This document shows, piece after piece, positions 25,297-36,815 of a stretch of 64,000 nucleotides of DNA (position 1 is its first letter; each line of letters opens with the position of its first letter). The DNA comes from Hymenobacter siberiensis (GTDB lineage Bacteria; Bacteroidota; Bacteroidia; Cytophagales; Hymenobacteraceae). A program made the position numbers and the translations under genes. The stretch lies in the NCBI RefSeq assembly GCF_018967845.1, contig NZ_JAHLZZ010000001.1:1054001-1118000 (forward strand), written 5' to 3'. Under the pieces are notes generated by a model. The model saw only the letters and a list, made by a program, of their open reading frames with translations. It was not told the origin of the DNA and ran no database searches.

Positions 25297-25710
25297 TCAG
25301 GTCAGGTGCTTGCTGAGGTGGCACACGGTATGGTTGCCGCGCGTGAAAAACTCCACCCGGTCCATCAGCCGGTTCACCAGTGCCATGCCCATGCCGCCCT
25401 TGCGGCCCTGCTGGATGTACGCGTGGAAATCGGGGTTGGGCGTGGGGCCGGGCAGGAAAATGGTGTCGCCGTTGTCGGCAATCTCCACGTTCAGGTCGTG
25501 CTGGTCGAAGGCCAGGGTGAGGTCCAGAAACTGGGTTTCGTCCTCGCCATTGGCGTGAATGATGAAATTGGCCACTACCTCATCCACGGCCAGTACCACC
25601 TGGTTCACCGTCACTTCGGAAAGCTGCCGGCTGTTGAGATAAGTCCGCACAAAGTCGCGCACCTGTTGCAGGTGGGCACGCGAACAGGCAATGCGGAGGG
25701 CAGACTTCAT
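25297..25710 (-). CDS. RsbW-like anti-sigma factor serine kinase (HATPase)
   Basis: The 137-residue protein is a single HATPase_c_2 domain: the N box DEVVANFIIHANGED, the G1-like IADNGDTIFLPG and the G2 GGMGMALVNRLMD are all present. RsbW/SpoIIAB-type kinases bind a sigma factor and phosphorylate a STAS antagonist on Ser/Thr. It is the third gene of a SpoIIE-STAS-RsbW set on the minus strand, and is separated from the STAS gene by an inverted repeat. No sigma factor gene is nearby, so the final target is unknown. Confidence 0.88.
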   Translation of the reverse strand: MKSALRIACSRAHLQQVRDFVRTYLNSRQLSEVTVNQVVLAVDEVVANFIIHANGEDETQFLDLTLAFDQHDLNVEIADNGDTIFLPGPTPNPDFHAYIQQGRKGGMGMALVNRLMDRVEFFTRGNHTVCHLSKHLT

Positions 25711-25713
25711 GTG

Positions 25714-25805
25714 GAGTTATGAGTTAAAAGGTAGAAGTTATAAGTTGTCCGTTATGTGTTTAGGCCAGGTGGAAACCAATTTGCCCAACTCACAACTCAT
25801 AACTC
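25714..25805. repeat. Imperfect inverted repeat, family D
   Basis: The outer arms gagttatgagtt and aactcataactc are perfect, and the inner gttataagttg / caactcacaactc words pair loosely. It fills the gap between the STAS and RsbW-like genes. Confidence 0.65.
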
Positions 25806-25806
25806 T

Positions 25807-26136
25807 TTATGCGGCTTCGGCTTCGGTAACGCTGGGTACGATGGTCATGAGCGCATCAAGGCCCAGAATTTCGAACACGTTGAATACTTTTTCCTGCATG
25901 TTGAAGAAAATCAGCTTTACGTTGGCATCCTGAAAGCGCTGGAGGTGCGAAATGAAAACGCCCAGGCCAGCCGAGGAAATATAGCTGAGCTTGGCGCAGT
26001 CAATCAGGACTTTGCGATAATTGAGAATATCGGGCTTAGCCAGCTCAGTGTCAAGGACAATGGCGGAGCTAGCGTCCAGCTCGCCATCGAGCAGGAGGGT
26101 AAGGGTATCGGCGGAGGGTTGAGCGGTAACTTTCAT
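25807..26136 (-). CDS. STAS-domain anti-sigma factor antagonist
   Basis: The 109-residue protein is a single STAS domain with LLLDGELDASSAIVLDTEL and the phosphorylation loop LIDCAKLSYISSAGLGVFIS, where the Ser of ISSAGL is the expected target of the RsbW-like kinase. Dephosphorylation by the SpoIIE-type phosphatase encoded 15 bases upstream would restore binding to the kinase. The tight spacing indicates co-transcription with that phosphatase. Confidence 0.92.
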   Translation of the reverse strand: MKVTAQPSADTLTLLLDGELDASSAIVLDTELAKPDILNYRKVLIDCAKLSYISSAGLGVFISHLQRFQDANVKLIFFNMQEKVFNVFEILGLDALMTIVPSVTEAEAA

Positions 26137-26151
26137 AATGAGGGCGATACG

Positions 26152-27648
26152 TTAGCTCAGTGGCAGGGGTTGGGCCGACTTGAATTTAATCACGAGCAGC
26201 GTCTGGTCGTCGTGGATGGGATGGCCATGGGTAAAGCCATTGAGGTCGGCGAGAATGAAGTTTTTAATGTCCTCAGCCTCCTGAAAATAACTTTCCTCCA
26301 GGCGCAGTTTGAGGCGGTCCTCGCCGTACTCGTCGGTGCCGGAGCCGCCGCGCGCCTCCACAATGCCGTCGGTGTAAATCACCATCACATCGCCGGGGCT
26401 GTAGTCGTAAAACTGGTTTTTGATGTGCTTCTCGTAGCTCTCGTTCCGAATGATGCCGAGGCCCAGGCCCGTGGAATCGAAGTAAAAAACCTCTTCGCGC
26501 AGGGCGTGGTAGTAGAGCGTGTGGCAGTGTCCGGCGCGGGCAAATACGAATCCGCCCTGCTCGTAATCAATAATATAGAGCGAAGAAGTGATGAACGATG
26601 ACTTCTCCAGGCAGTGCACGAGGGCCGTATTGGCCTGCGCCATGAACTTGCTGGGCACCGGGAACTTGTCGCGCTCATTCTTGGCCAGGGGATTTTCCTG
26701 CATCAGCGAGTGGAAAATTCCTTTCATCTGGGCCATGTGGAAGGCGGCGGTCACGCCCTTTCCACTCACATCGCCGATGATAACGGCCAGCCGCCGGCCC
26801 GGCAGGTGCAGAAAGTCGTAGAAATCGCCGCCCACTTCCTTCGCCGCCAGCGAGTGCGAGCTGATTTCGAACCAGTTATCAGTAGGCAGGTTTTTTGGGA
26901 TGAGACTGTCCTGAACCTGGGAGGCAATTTTAAGCTCCTCCTGGGTGCGCTGATTGGCCAGCGAGGTCTGCATCAGCTCCAGGTTTTCGATGCTGAGCAC
27001 GGCCTGACCGGTGAAGGTCTGGAGAATGCTGAGGTCTTCGCGGTTGAAAGTGCCGGGCTCTACTTTCAGCAGGTACAAGGTACCGTAGCTGAAATGCAGG
27101 CCCCGCAACGGCAGTTGGATGAGCGAGCGAAATGCCTGCGAAGCACTGGTAAAGCTGGAGTGATGGTTCAGGTCGTTGGTCACGTACTCGCCCTCCACGG
27201 GGGGGTGCGCCCGCAGGCTCGTACGCAGGGCCTCGGCCTGCACGGGCGTGATGTTGTAGTACTGGGTGGCGTTGGTGTCGTCGGTGCCCGTATGGTTGGG
27301 GTTGAGGTCAATCCAGGCGGCATCGGCCCGCACGGTTGCCACGGCCGAGTTTAGCAGCACATGGTACACCTCGGTGGAGGTCTGGCCCCGCTGCACAATC
27401 TGGGCCAGGCGCTGCAGGCTCAGCATTTCGCTCTCGCGGAGGGCGGCCGGAGTGGCGCTGGCGGGTGCGGCCGATGGCCGCAAAAACAGTTTTAACAGCA
27501 CCGCCAGGGTGCCGAGGTCGGCCAGCAGCAATAGCCAGATGGCCCACGGCGTGGTCCCGCCGCCGCCATCAGTCAATAGATTACCGACGGCCAGCGCTCC
27601 GCTCAGCAGCGCCAATAGAAAACCAATGTATAGCAACGGATGACGCAC
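26152..27648 (-). CDS. SpoIIE-type PP2C phosphatase with GAF domain
   Basis: The 498-residue protein has two N-terminal membrane helices (residues ~4-24 and ~36-55), then a GAF-like sensor domain (~75-220), a short coiled coil and a SpoIIE-type PP2C phosphatase (~245-495). The catalytic domain shows KIASQVQDSLIPKNLP, EVGGDFYDFLHL (metal-binding Asp), VIIGDVSGKGVTAAFHMAQM and MVIYTDGIVEARGG. It should dephosphorylate the downstream STAS protein in response to an unknown small-molecule or redox signal. It heads the partner-switching operon. Confidence 0.93.
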   Translation of the reverse strand: MRHPLLYIGFLLALLSGALAVGNLLTDGGGGTTPWAIWLLLLADLGTLAVLLKLFLRPSAAPASATPAALRESEMLSLQRLAQIVQRGQTSTEVYHVLLNSAVATVRADAAWIDLNPNHTGTDDTNATQYYNITPVQAEALRTSLRAHPPVEGEYVTNDLNHHSSFTSASQAFRSLIQLPLRGLHFSYGTLYLLKVEPGTFNREDLSILQTFTGQAVLSIENLELMQTSLANQRTQEELKIASQVQDSLIPKNLPTDNWFEISSHSLAAKEVGGDFYDFLHLPGRRLAVIIGDVSGKGVTAAFHMAQMKGIFHSLMQENPLAKNERDKFPVPSKFMAQANTALVHCLEKSSFITSSLYIIDYEQGGFVFARAGHCHTLYYHALREEVFYFDSTGLGLGIIRNESYEKHIKNQFYDYSPGDVMVIYTDGIVEARGGSGTDEYGEDRLKLRLEESYFQEAEDIKNFILADLNGFTHGHPIHDDQTLLVIKFKSAQPLPLS

Positions 27649-27762
27649 AGACAGAAACTAGGAATAACACAATCACACCAGCCCGCCGCGCCGTAGCGGG
27701 TGCTCAACCGGCTTGCAAGATACAATCGGCTACCCGAAACGGCTCTATCCGGGGCGGGGCAC

Positions 27763-27802
27763 AAAAAAGGGGCAATGCTGGTCGTAGCCAGCATTGCCCC
27801 TT
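27763..27802 (-). terminator. Rho-independent terminator of guaB
   Basis: The perfect 13-bp stem ggggcaatgctgg / ccagcattgcccc is followed on the minus strand by a T run, 45 bases after the guaB stop. Confidence 0.9.
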
Positions 27803-27847
27803 GTATTTCAAAGCGCTATTCGGGCTTTGGAGATGTAGTGGCCCGAC

Positions 27848-30822
<2,975 letters not shown>

Positions 30823-30962
30823 AGCGAGTGGGTGGGAATGGATGAGGCGATAGAAAAAACAGGGCCGCGAAGGTACAGCTGGGGAGTCCCTTGCTGCCGC
30901 CGGCAAACAATTCGTCGCCCGATGCCGTCTTAGCAGCTACCATTTCTTAAGAATGCTTTATT

Positions 30963-31814
30963 ATGTCTGATTCAACTGCCAAAACCTGGTTTATTACCGG
31001 GGCCTCGTCCGGCTTCGGCGAAGCCCTGGCCGACTATGTTCTCGAAAAAGGCGACCGCGTGGCCGCCTCCTTCCGCAAGCCTGAGCAGGCGGACGAATTC
31101 ACCAAAAAAATCGACGGCCGCACCTTCGGCGTAGTGGCCGACGTGACCAACGAAGCCCAGGTGAAAACCGCCGTGGCCGATGCCATCGCCCATTTTGGCC
31201 AGCTCGATGTTATTGTCAACAACGCGGGCTACGGCTCGATGGGCAGCATCGAAGAAGTACCCGCCGAAGAAGTGCACCGCCAGTTTGACGTGAATGTATT
31301 CGGCGCGCTGCACGTGCTGCGGGCCGTGCTGCCGCAGCTGCGCAAGCAGCGCTCGGGCCACGTGCTCAATATCACCAGCATCGGTGGCCTCAAAACCTTC
31401 CCCGGCGTGGGCATCTACAACGCCTCGAAGTTTGCCCTGGAGGCCATTGGTGAGAGCCTGAGCCAGCAGGTGGGCCCGCTCGGCATCAAAGTAACCAACA
31501 TCGAGCCCAGCGGCTTCCGCACCAAGTGGGCGGGCGAGTCGGCGACTATTGCCACCACCGAAATTGATGACTACCAGGCCACCGTGGGCGAAAACCTGCG
31601 TGGTATTCAGGGCTACAGCGGCCGCCAGCCCGGCGACCCCGTGCGTGCCGCCAAAGCCATGTACGAGGTAGTGCAAATGGAGAACCCGCCCCTGCACCTG
31701 CCCCTGGGCAAAGCCGCTGTGAAGGGTGCCCGCGAGAAATTCGCTGCCATCGCCAAGGAAGTGGAGCAATATGCCGATATGGGCGACGCCGCCGATTTCC
31801 CGGCCGGCGAGTAG
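30963..31814 (+). CDS. Short-chain dehydrogenase/reductase
   Basis: The 283-residue enzyme is a classical SDR. It has the cofactor motif TGASSGFGEALADYV, the NNAGYGSMG segment, catalytic Ser in LNITSIGG and the YNASKFALE (YxxxK) motif. The C-terminal ~60 residues are an extension often seen in oxidoreductases annotated as SDR family. The position after beta-2 (ASFRKPEQADE) suggests NADP preference, but this is uncertain. The substrate is unknown. It is divergent from the esterase gene and followed by a family A inverted repeat. Confidence 0.92.
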   Translation: MSDSTAKTWFITGASSGFGEALADYVLEKGDRVAASFRKPEQADEFTKKIDGRTFGVVADVTNEAQVKTAVADAIAHFGQLDVIVNNAGYGSMGSIEEVPAEEVHRQFDVNVFGALHVLRAVLPQLRKQRSGHVLNITSIGGLKTFPGVGIYNASKFALEAIGESLSQQVGPLGIKVTNIEPSGFRTKWAGESATIATTEIDDYQATVGENLRGIQGYSGRQPGDPVRAAKAMYEVVQMENPPLHLPLGKAAVKGAREKFAAIAKEVEQYADMGDAADFPAGE

Positions 31815-31833
31815 TCTCGGTTGCTGACCCAAA

Positions 31834-31929
31834 ACGGTCATGCTGAGCGCAGCCGAAGCATCTCTACTGCAATAGTAAAATCAATTACTGCTGCGGGAGA
31901 GATGCTTCGGCTGCGCTCAGCATGACCGT
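31834..31929. repeat. Inverted repeat, family A
   Basis: The arms acggtcatgctgagcgcagc and gctgcgctcagcatgaccgt continue to cgaagcatctct/agagatgcttcg as perfect complements. The loop contains tagtaaaatcaattac. It lies between the SDR and FRG-domain genes. Confidence 0.92.
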
Positions 31930-31976
31930 TCTCTATTTATAAGCAACCTGCTATTCGCTCCGCGTATCTTCGCCCC

Positions 31977-32816
31977 ATGCCCTTATCTGCCAACGATTAC
32001 GAAGCCACTTCCTGGGAAGACCTGCAACGGCTGCTGTTTCAGGACACCTGGGATGCGCGCATTGGGCGGTTCCGGTCGCCGTTTGTGTACCGGGGCGGCC
32101 GCTCGCGTCATTTTCAGCTCGAAACCAGCTTGCAGCGCCTTGGCGGCGAGTACCATAACCTGGAGCACCACCTGCTGCGTAATTTCCGCAAGTATGCTCG
32201 CGAAACCGATATGCCTGCTGCCAACACCAGCACCTGGGACTGGCTGGCCCTGGCCCAGCACCATGGCCTGCCTACGCGCCTGCTCGACTGGACGTACTCG
32301 CCCTACGTGGCCCTGCACTTCGCCACCGACGACCTCGACGCCTATCACGAAGACGGCATCATCTGGGCCCTGAACTACGTGAAGGCGGCCGAGCACCTGC
32401 CCCAGCGCCTGCGCCATGCCCTGCGCCAGGAAGGTTCCAACGTGTTCACCTCCGAGCTGCTGCTGCCCGTGAGCAGCAGCCTGCGCGAGCTGGAAGAGCT
32501 GCAGGCCGAGCCCTACGTGCTGTTTCTGGAGCCGCCCAGCCTCGATGCCCGCATCGTACACCAGTACGCCCTGTTTTCGCTGATGAGCACGGGCAAAAGC
32601 GTGCTGCACGACTGGCTGGCCGACCGGCCGGAACTGTATTTTCGCATCATTATTCCGGCCCGCCTGAAGTGGGAAGTGCGCGATAAGCTCGACCAGGCCA
32701 ACATCACCGAGCGGGTGCTGCTGCCGGGCCTCGGGGGCCTCAGCCGCTGGCTGCACCGCCACTACTCGCCCCGCACCGACGGCAAGAACTTCCTGGACGA
32801 CAACGAGATGCGGTAG
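31977..32816 (+). CDS. FRG domain-containing protein
   Basis: The 279-residue protein matches the FRG domain: FVYRGGRSRHFQLETSLQRL gives the F-R-G motif, and QHHGLPTRLLDWTYSPYVAL is the conserved central block. FRG proteins are found near phage-defence and toxin loci, but their activity is not settled. Here no defence genes flank it; the neighbours are metabolic genes. A TATCTTCG box (31965-31972, one mismatch to TAnnTTTG) lies 4 bases before the ATG, so the mRNA may be leaderless. Confidence 0.85.
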   Translation: MPLSANDYEATSWEDLQRLLFQDTWDARIGRFRSPFVYRGGRSRHFQLETSLQRLGGEYHNLEHHLLRNFRKYARETDMPAANTSTWDWLALAQHHGLPTRLLDWTYSPYVALHFATDDLDAYHEDGIIWALNYVKAAEHLPQRLRHALRQEGSNVFTSELLLPVSSSLRELEELQAEPYVLFLEPPSLDARIVHQYALFSLMSTGKSVLHDWLADRPELYFRIIIPARLKWEVRDKLDQANITERVLLPGLGGLSRWLHRHYSPRTDGKNFLDDNEMR

Positions 32817-32825
32817 CTTTCGGGG

Positions 32826-33737
32826 CTAGGCCTGCCACGGCCAGTGCCAGCGGTAGGCATGCTTTTGGGCCCGCGCCCGCTGGGTGGGGGTGTGGCCCAC
32901 CACCTGCACGTCCCAGATGAGGCCCGTGGCGCGCAGGCCGGCCACCAGGTACCGGCCCAGGTCCAGCTCATACCATTCGGCACTCATTTTAGCCGAGCTG
33001 GGGTGGGCGTGGTGGTTATTGTGGAAGCCCTCGCCGAACGACAGCGCGCCCAGCACCCAGCTGTTGTAGCCGTGCTCCGTGGCATCGTCGATGGCGTAGC
33101 GGGCGTAACCGTATTTGTGGGTCATAAATCCCACAAACCAGTGCCCCAGCATGCTCACGCTCACCCGCACGGGCACGCAGATTATCATGGCTTCAAACCC
33201 GAAAAAGGCTCAGATGAGGCCGGCCATGCCGATAACGTGCAGGTACCAGGTTTTTTCGAGGAAGACGAACCAGGGGTCGTGCAGGTCTTCGGCCGGAATC
33301 TGGTAGCGGTTGATATCGCCGGGCACCAGGTCGAAGTGCAGGTTCCAATAGTAGTCGCGGGCCAGGGAGTGGTCGTAGCGGAAGTAGGGTGGGCAGTCGA
33401 GCCGGTTCTGCCAGTAGTCGCGGAAATAATGCACCCGCAGCCAGGAAATTGGCCCGCTCAGTCCCGACAGTACCGCCAGGTAGGCCAGCACGCCCCGCGT
33501 AATCCGCCCGCACCGGTAGGCGTGGTGGATGATGCCCCGGTGCAGGCCAATGGAGTGCCCCAGCCCCACCGTGAGCACCACCAGCCCCGCCGAAGCCAGT
33601 CCGCGCGGCCCCGACCAGCTCGACCAGCCCCAGCCCAGGGCGGCCGCCAGCATCAGGTATATCCAGCTATTGTGGAGCCAGCCCGGCCGAAGCTGGTCGC
33701 CGGCTAGCACGGGCGAATTGGGAGTGAAATCCGGCAT
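32826..33737 (-). pseudogene. Acyl-CoA desaturase interrupted by one in-frame TGA
   Basis: One reading frame runs from ATG 33737 to 32826 (303 codons), broken only by TGA at 33210-33212 (codon 176). Before the stop are SIGLHRGIIHHAYRCGR (His box 1) and WLRVHYFRDYWQNR (box 2 of the HxxRD subtype); after it are GHWFVGFMTHKYGY and FGEGFHNNHHAHP (box 3). The 27 bases around the stop read GMAGLI-stop-AFFGFEAM, so a Trp (TGG) or Gly (GGA) codon was probably changed by one base. The product would be a membrane di-iron fatty-acid desaturase. Truncation before box 3 should abolish activity. A sequence error is the main alternative. Confidence 0.8.
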
Positions 33738-33834
33738 CGGAGCAGGTGTTTTTTTGTTGCTACTACGAATGTAGCGCCCGAAATTCCAACCCGCAACGGC
33801 CTGGCAAAGCAGGAGAAACCGGCATTTGAAGGCC

Positions 33835-34563
33835 CTAGAGGCGCACCAGCGAGCGGTGGCTGGGAGCGGCCACGGCCACACTGAGCTGCACCGCGTTGCG
33901 GGCCAGGGCGAAGCCCAGGTTGCCCGCCGACTGGGTTTGGTGCAGGTAGGCCATCTCGATGGTCGCCAGCGGGCTGAAGCGGTAGCCCAGGCCGGCGCTG
34001 GCGCGGTTTTCTTCCAGAAAGCTGCGGCCTTCCTGCTTGCCCAGGCTGGCAAAAAGCTCATCGGCTCCTACCACGTAGGCACTTCCCACGGGCAGCAGGC
34101 CACCCGAATGCAGCGGCACCACCAGCCGGAGCTGGTAGCGCAGGCGCGGCGCAAACCGAAAGGCGGCTTCCGGCAGCGGGCGCAGCCACCGTCCTTCGGC
34201 CCGCAGGCGATGGCTGGCGCGCACCGGCCCTTTCATATCGGCGAGGGTTACTTCCTGGTAAAAGCGGTGCTCGGGCACTCTGGGACCATCGGCCGGGCCA
34301 AATTCGTTGGCCGCCAGTACGTAGCCGGTGCTCAGGCTGAAACTGGGTGCTATGTGCAGGCGCAGCCCTAGCCGCCCCAGCTGCTGGGTGCCCAGCTGGG
34401 CACTGCTTTGGCGGCTCTCTACTTCCGAGTACAGGGTCCAGCGCCCCCGCAGCGGCAGGTCGGCGCTGAGCTTCAGCCAGCCCATGGGAGCCCCGCCACC
34501 CTGCGCCAGCGCAGGGGTGCCAGACAGCAAGGCCAGCGGCAAGATGCGGAAGAGGTGTTTCAC
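33835..34563 (-). CDS. DUF2490 domain-containing outer-membrane protein
   Basis: The 242-residue product has a signal peptide (MKHLFRILPLALLSGTPALA) and the DUF2490 pattern: WTLYSEVESRQSSAQLGTQQ, SLSTGYVLAANEF, EHRFYQEVTLADMKGPVRAS and LRYQLRLVVPL. The family forms a small beta-barrel, probably in the outer membrane, of unknown function. It precedes the desaturase remnant on the same strand with a ~97-base gap. Length is normal and codon use matches the neighbours. Confidence 0.85.
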   Translation of the reverse strand: MKHLFRILPLALLSGTPALAQGGGAPMGWLKLSADLPLRGRWTLYSEVESRQSSAQLGTQQLGRLGLRLHIAPSFSLSTGYVLAANEFGPADGPRVPEHRFYQEVTLADMKGPVRASHRLRAEGRWLRPLPEAAFRFAPRLRYQLRLVVPLHSGGLLPVGSAYVVGADELFASLGKQEGRSFLEENRASAGLGYRFSPLATIEMAYLHQTQSAGNLGFALARNAVQLSVAVAAPSHRSLVRL

Positions 34564-34705
34564 CCCCTCAGGTTACGTAATTGTTGCGTCATATTGCCTC
34601 TTGCTGCATGCCATCCATAAATACTGGTTAGCGGGTGCCGCTGCTGGCTGGAATTAAGGTTCGGATTTTATCGTGTGGTTAGGCCGGGCGCGCTGGCTAC
34701 CAGTT

Positions 34706-34993
34706 CAGGTTGAAGGCATATAAATGGAGTCATGGGCCTCCATTGTCTCACAGGGCATTTTAGGTTTTAAAAAAGCGTCAGGTCCAAAATAAAAAAGTAC
34801 CCTGGTAGGGGGTGTAATTCAAAACTACGCGCTGCCCTTTTCATGATTCATCGGCCCTTGCCTCTGGGCTCCACTAAGGGCATCAGACACCAGTCCGAAC
34901 TTCTGCTTGGCGGTGGCAGCGCGTAGTTTTGAATTACACCCCCCCCCTTGGTAGGCTGGATTCAGTCCTCAAAATTTATATGCGTTCAACCTG
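34706..34993. repeat. Outer inverted repeat (caggttgaaggcatataaat) enclosing a MITE-like element
   Basis: Positions 34706-34725 and 34974-34993 are inverted copies with 19 of 20 bases matching. They flank about 250 bases containing the 34808-34947 element. The whole lies in a 523-base gene-free stretch (34564-35086); nothing else recognisable was seen there apart from a possible TAGCTTTA -7 box near 35023. Confidence 0.6.
34808..34947. mobile_element. MITE-like element with 29-bp terminal inverted repeats
   Basis: Perfect 29-bp terminal repeats start with gggggtgtaattcaaaacta and run inward to cgcgctgcc (34808-34836 and 34915-34943). The element is about 140 bases and has no reading frame of note. 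It is flanked by ccctggta on the left and ccttggta on the right, a likely 8-bp target duplication with one mismatch. The termini recall IS256-like ends, but that is from memory. It needs a transposase supplied from elsewhere. Confidence 0.65.
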
Positions 34994-35086
34994 CTACCAG
35001 TTGGAATAGTGTGCTATTTTCCATAGCTTTAGGCATCTTACGGGCCTGCTCCAACTGGCCTTCACCAACCCAACCAATTCCCACCC

Positions 35087-36718
35087 ATGACTCCAACAGA
35101 ATACGATTACATTGTGATTGGCGCCGGCTCGGCCGGCTGCGCGGTAGCGGCCCGGCTCAGTGAGCGGCCCGAGCTGCAGGTGCTGGTGCTCGAAGCCGGC
35201 GGCCCCGATGCCCAACAGGAGATTCACGTGCCGGCCGCCTTCCCGCACCTCTTCAAAACGGCCCTTGACTGGGACTACATGACCGTGCCGCAGGCCGGCC
35301 TCAACGGGCGGCGCGAGTTCAACCCACGGGGCAAGATGCTGGGCGGTTCGAGCTCCATCAACGCCATGATTTTCATGCGCGGCAATCCGAATGACTACAA
35401 CCGCTGGGCCGAAATGGGCAACCGGGGCTGGGCCTACCAGGACCTGCTGCCCTACTTCCGCAAAACCCAGCATCAGGAGCGCGGCGAGAGCGTCCACCAC
35501 GGCGTGAACGGCCCCATCAACATCGCCAACCTGCGCGACCCCAACCCCCTGAGCCTGGCCTTCGTGGAAGCCGCCACCCAGGCCGACTACGCTCCCAACG
35601 ACGACTTCAACGACGGCGAGCAAACCGGCTTTGGCCTTTACCAGGTGACCCAGAAAAACGGAATGCGCTGCAGCGCCGCCGGCGGCTACCTGCACCCCGC
35701 CCTGACCCGCGAAAACCTCACGGCCATCACCCACGCCCACGTCACGGAGCTGCTCATTGAGGACGGCCGCTGCGTGGGCGTGGCCTACATGCACGACGGC
35801 CAGCCGCAGCAGGTGCGGGCCCGGCGCGAAGTCATCCTCAGCGGCGGCACCATCAACTCTCCCCAAGTGCTGCTGCTCTCCGGCATCGGGCCGGCCGAGC
35901 ACCTGCGCCAGCACGGCATTCCGGTGAAGCTCGACCTGCCCGGCGTGGGTCAGAACCTGCAGGACCACATTTTCCTGCCCGTGGCCTACCACTGCACCCA
36001 GCCGGTTTCGCTGGCTGATGCCACCTCGCCCGAGCAGGGGGCCCGCTTCCAGAACGAGCAGATGGGCATGCTCACCTCCAACATCGGTGAGGCCGGGGGC
36101 TTCATTGATTTGGGTATCGACGGCTCGCCCGAAATTCAGTTTCACTTCAGCCCCAGCTGGTTCATCCACCACGGCGCGGGCAACCCCGCCGGGCATGGCT
36201 ACACCCTGCTGCCGGGCGTGGTGCGCCCCCACAGCACGGGCAGCGTCACCCTCAACTCGGCCGACCCCTTCGACAAAGCCCTGGTGGACCCCAACTACTA
36301 CGGCGACCCGCACGACATGGAGCTGATGAAGCAGAGCGTGGCCGCCGCCTTCGCCATCGCCGAGCAGCCCGCGTTCGCCCCCTACCGCGGCGAACGCCAC
36401 CTGCCCGGCCCCGACGTGACCACGCCCGAAGCCCTCGAAAACTTCATCCGCGATTACACGATGACTATCTACCACCCCGTGGGCACCTGCAAAATGGGCC
36501 ACGATGCGCTGGCCGTCGTCGATGACACCCTGAAGGTGCACGGCATTGCCGGGCTGCGCGTGGCCGATGCCTCCATCATGCCCATCATCATCAACGGCAA
36601 CAGCAACATCCCGACGATGGTCATCGGGGAGAAGTGCGCCGACCTGCTATTGCAGGACCTGGACGCCGCCGCAATAGCTCAGGACCTGGCCATGGCTGGT
36701 GCCTCAGCCGCGGAATAA
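35087..36718 (+). CDS. GMC-family FAD oxidoreductase (choline dehydrogenase-like)
   Basis: The 543-residue flavoprotein has the FAD motif YIVIGAGSAGCAVAARLSER, the GMC signature 1 GGSSSINAMIFMRGNPNDYN, signature 2 GTINSPQVLLLSGIGPAEHL, and the C-terminal active-site block IYHPVGTCKMG ... NGNSNIPTMVIGEKCA with the catalytic His. The family oxidises alcohols such as choline or long-chain alcohols. No betaine-aldehyde dehydrogenase is nearby, so choline specificity is not supported. It stands alone after the repeat-rich gap and ends at a strong terminator shared with the convergent hrpB gene. Confidence 0.93.
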   Translation: MTPTEYDYIVIGAGSAGCAVAARLSERPELQVLVLEAGGPDAQQEIHVPAAFPHLFKTALDWDYMTVPQAGLNGRREFNPRGKMLGGSSSINAMIFMRGNPNDYNRWAEMGNRGWAYQDLLPYFRKTQHQERGESVHHGVNGPINIANLRDPNPLSLAFVEAATQADYAPNDDFNDGEQTGFGLYQVTQKNGMRCSAAGGYLHPALTRENLTAITHAHVTELLIEDGRCVGVAYMHDGQPQQVRARREVILSGGTINSPQVLLLSGIGPAEHLRQHGIPVKLDLPGVGQNLQDHIFLPVAYHCTQPVSLADATSPEQGARFQNEQMGMLTSNIGEAGGFIDLGIDGSPEIQFHFSPSWFIHHGAGNPAGHGYTLLPGVVRPHSTGSVTLNSADPFDKALVDPNYYGDPHDMELMKQSVAAAFAIAEQPAFAPYRGERHLPGPDVTTPEALENFIRDYTMTIYHPVGTCKMGHDALAVVDDTLKVHGIAGLRVADASIMPIIINGNSNIPTMVIGEKCADLLLQDLDAAAIAQDLAMAGASAAE

Positions 36719-36761
36719 CGTAGTCCGGTCCGCCTCGTTTTTATGCCCGGATTTTAGTGGT

Positions 36762-36811
36762 GCGCTTGCCGGGCCGGATTGCGACAAAACGCAACCCGGC
36801 CCGGCAAGCGC
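36762..36811. terminator. Bidirectional terminator between convergent genes
   Basis: The arms gcgcttgccgggccgg and ccggcccggcaagcgc, extended by attgc/gcaa, form a very stable hairpin between the GMC and hrpB genes. Confidence 0.85.
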
Positions 36812-36815
36812 TTTA

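Noticed and set aside
31977..32816. FRG-domain gene as part of a phage-defence island
   Set aside because: Its neighbours are an SDR and a desaturase remnant; no restriction, nuclease, toxin or integrase gene is close.
33210..33212. UGA recoding (selenocysteine or tryptophan) in the desaturase
   Set aside because: Genes in the window use TGA as a normal stop, and no selenocysteine role is known in this family; a nonsense mutation or sequence error is simpler.
34994..36541. A 515-codon minus-strand open frame opposite the GMC oxidoreductase
   Set aside because: Antisense shadow: composition is Gly/Val/His-rich without domain signals, and the plus-strand frame carries all GMC motifs.
35087..36718. 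GMC gene as betA of a choline-to-betaine pathway
   Set aside because: No betaine-aldehyde dehydrogenase, choline transporter or BetI regulator is present in the window; specificity cannot be set from motifs.
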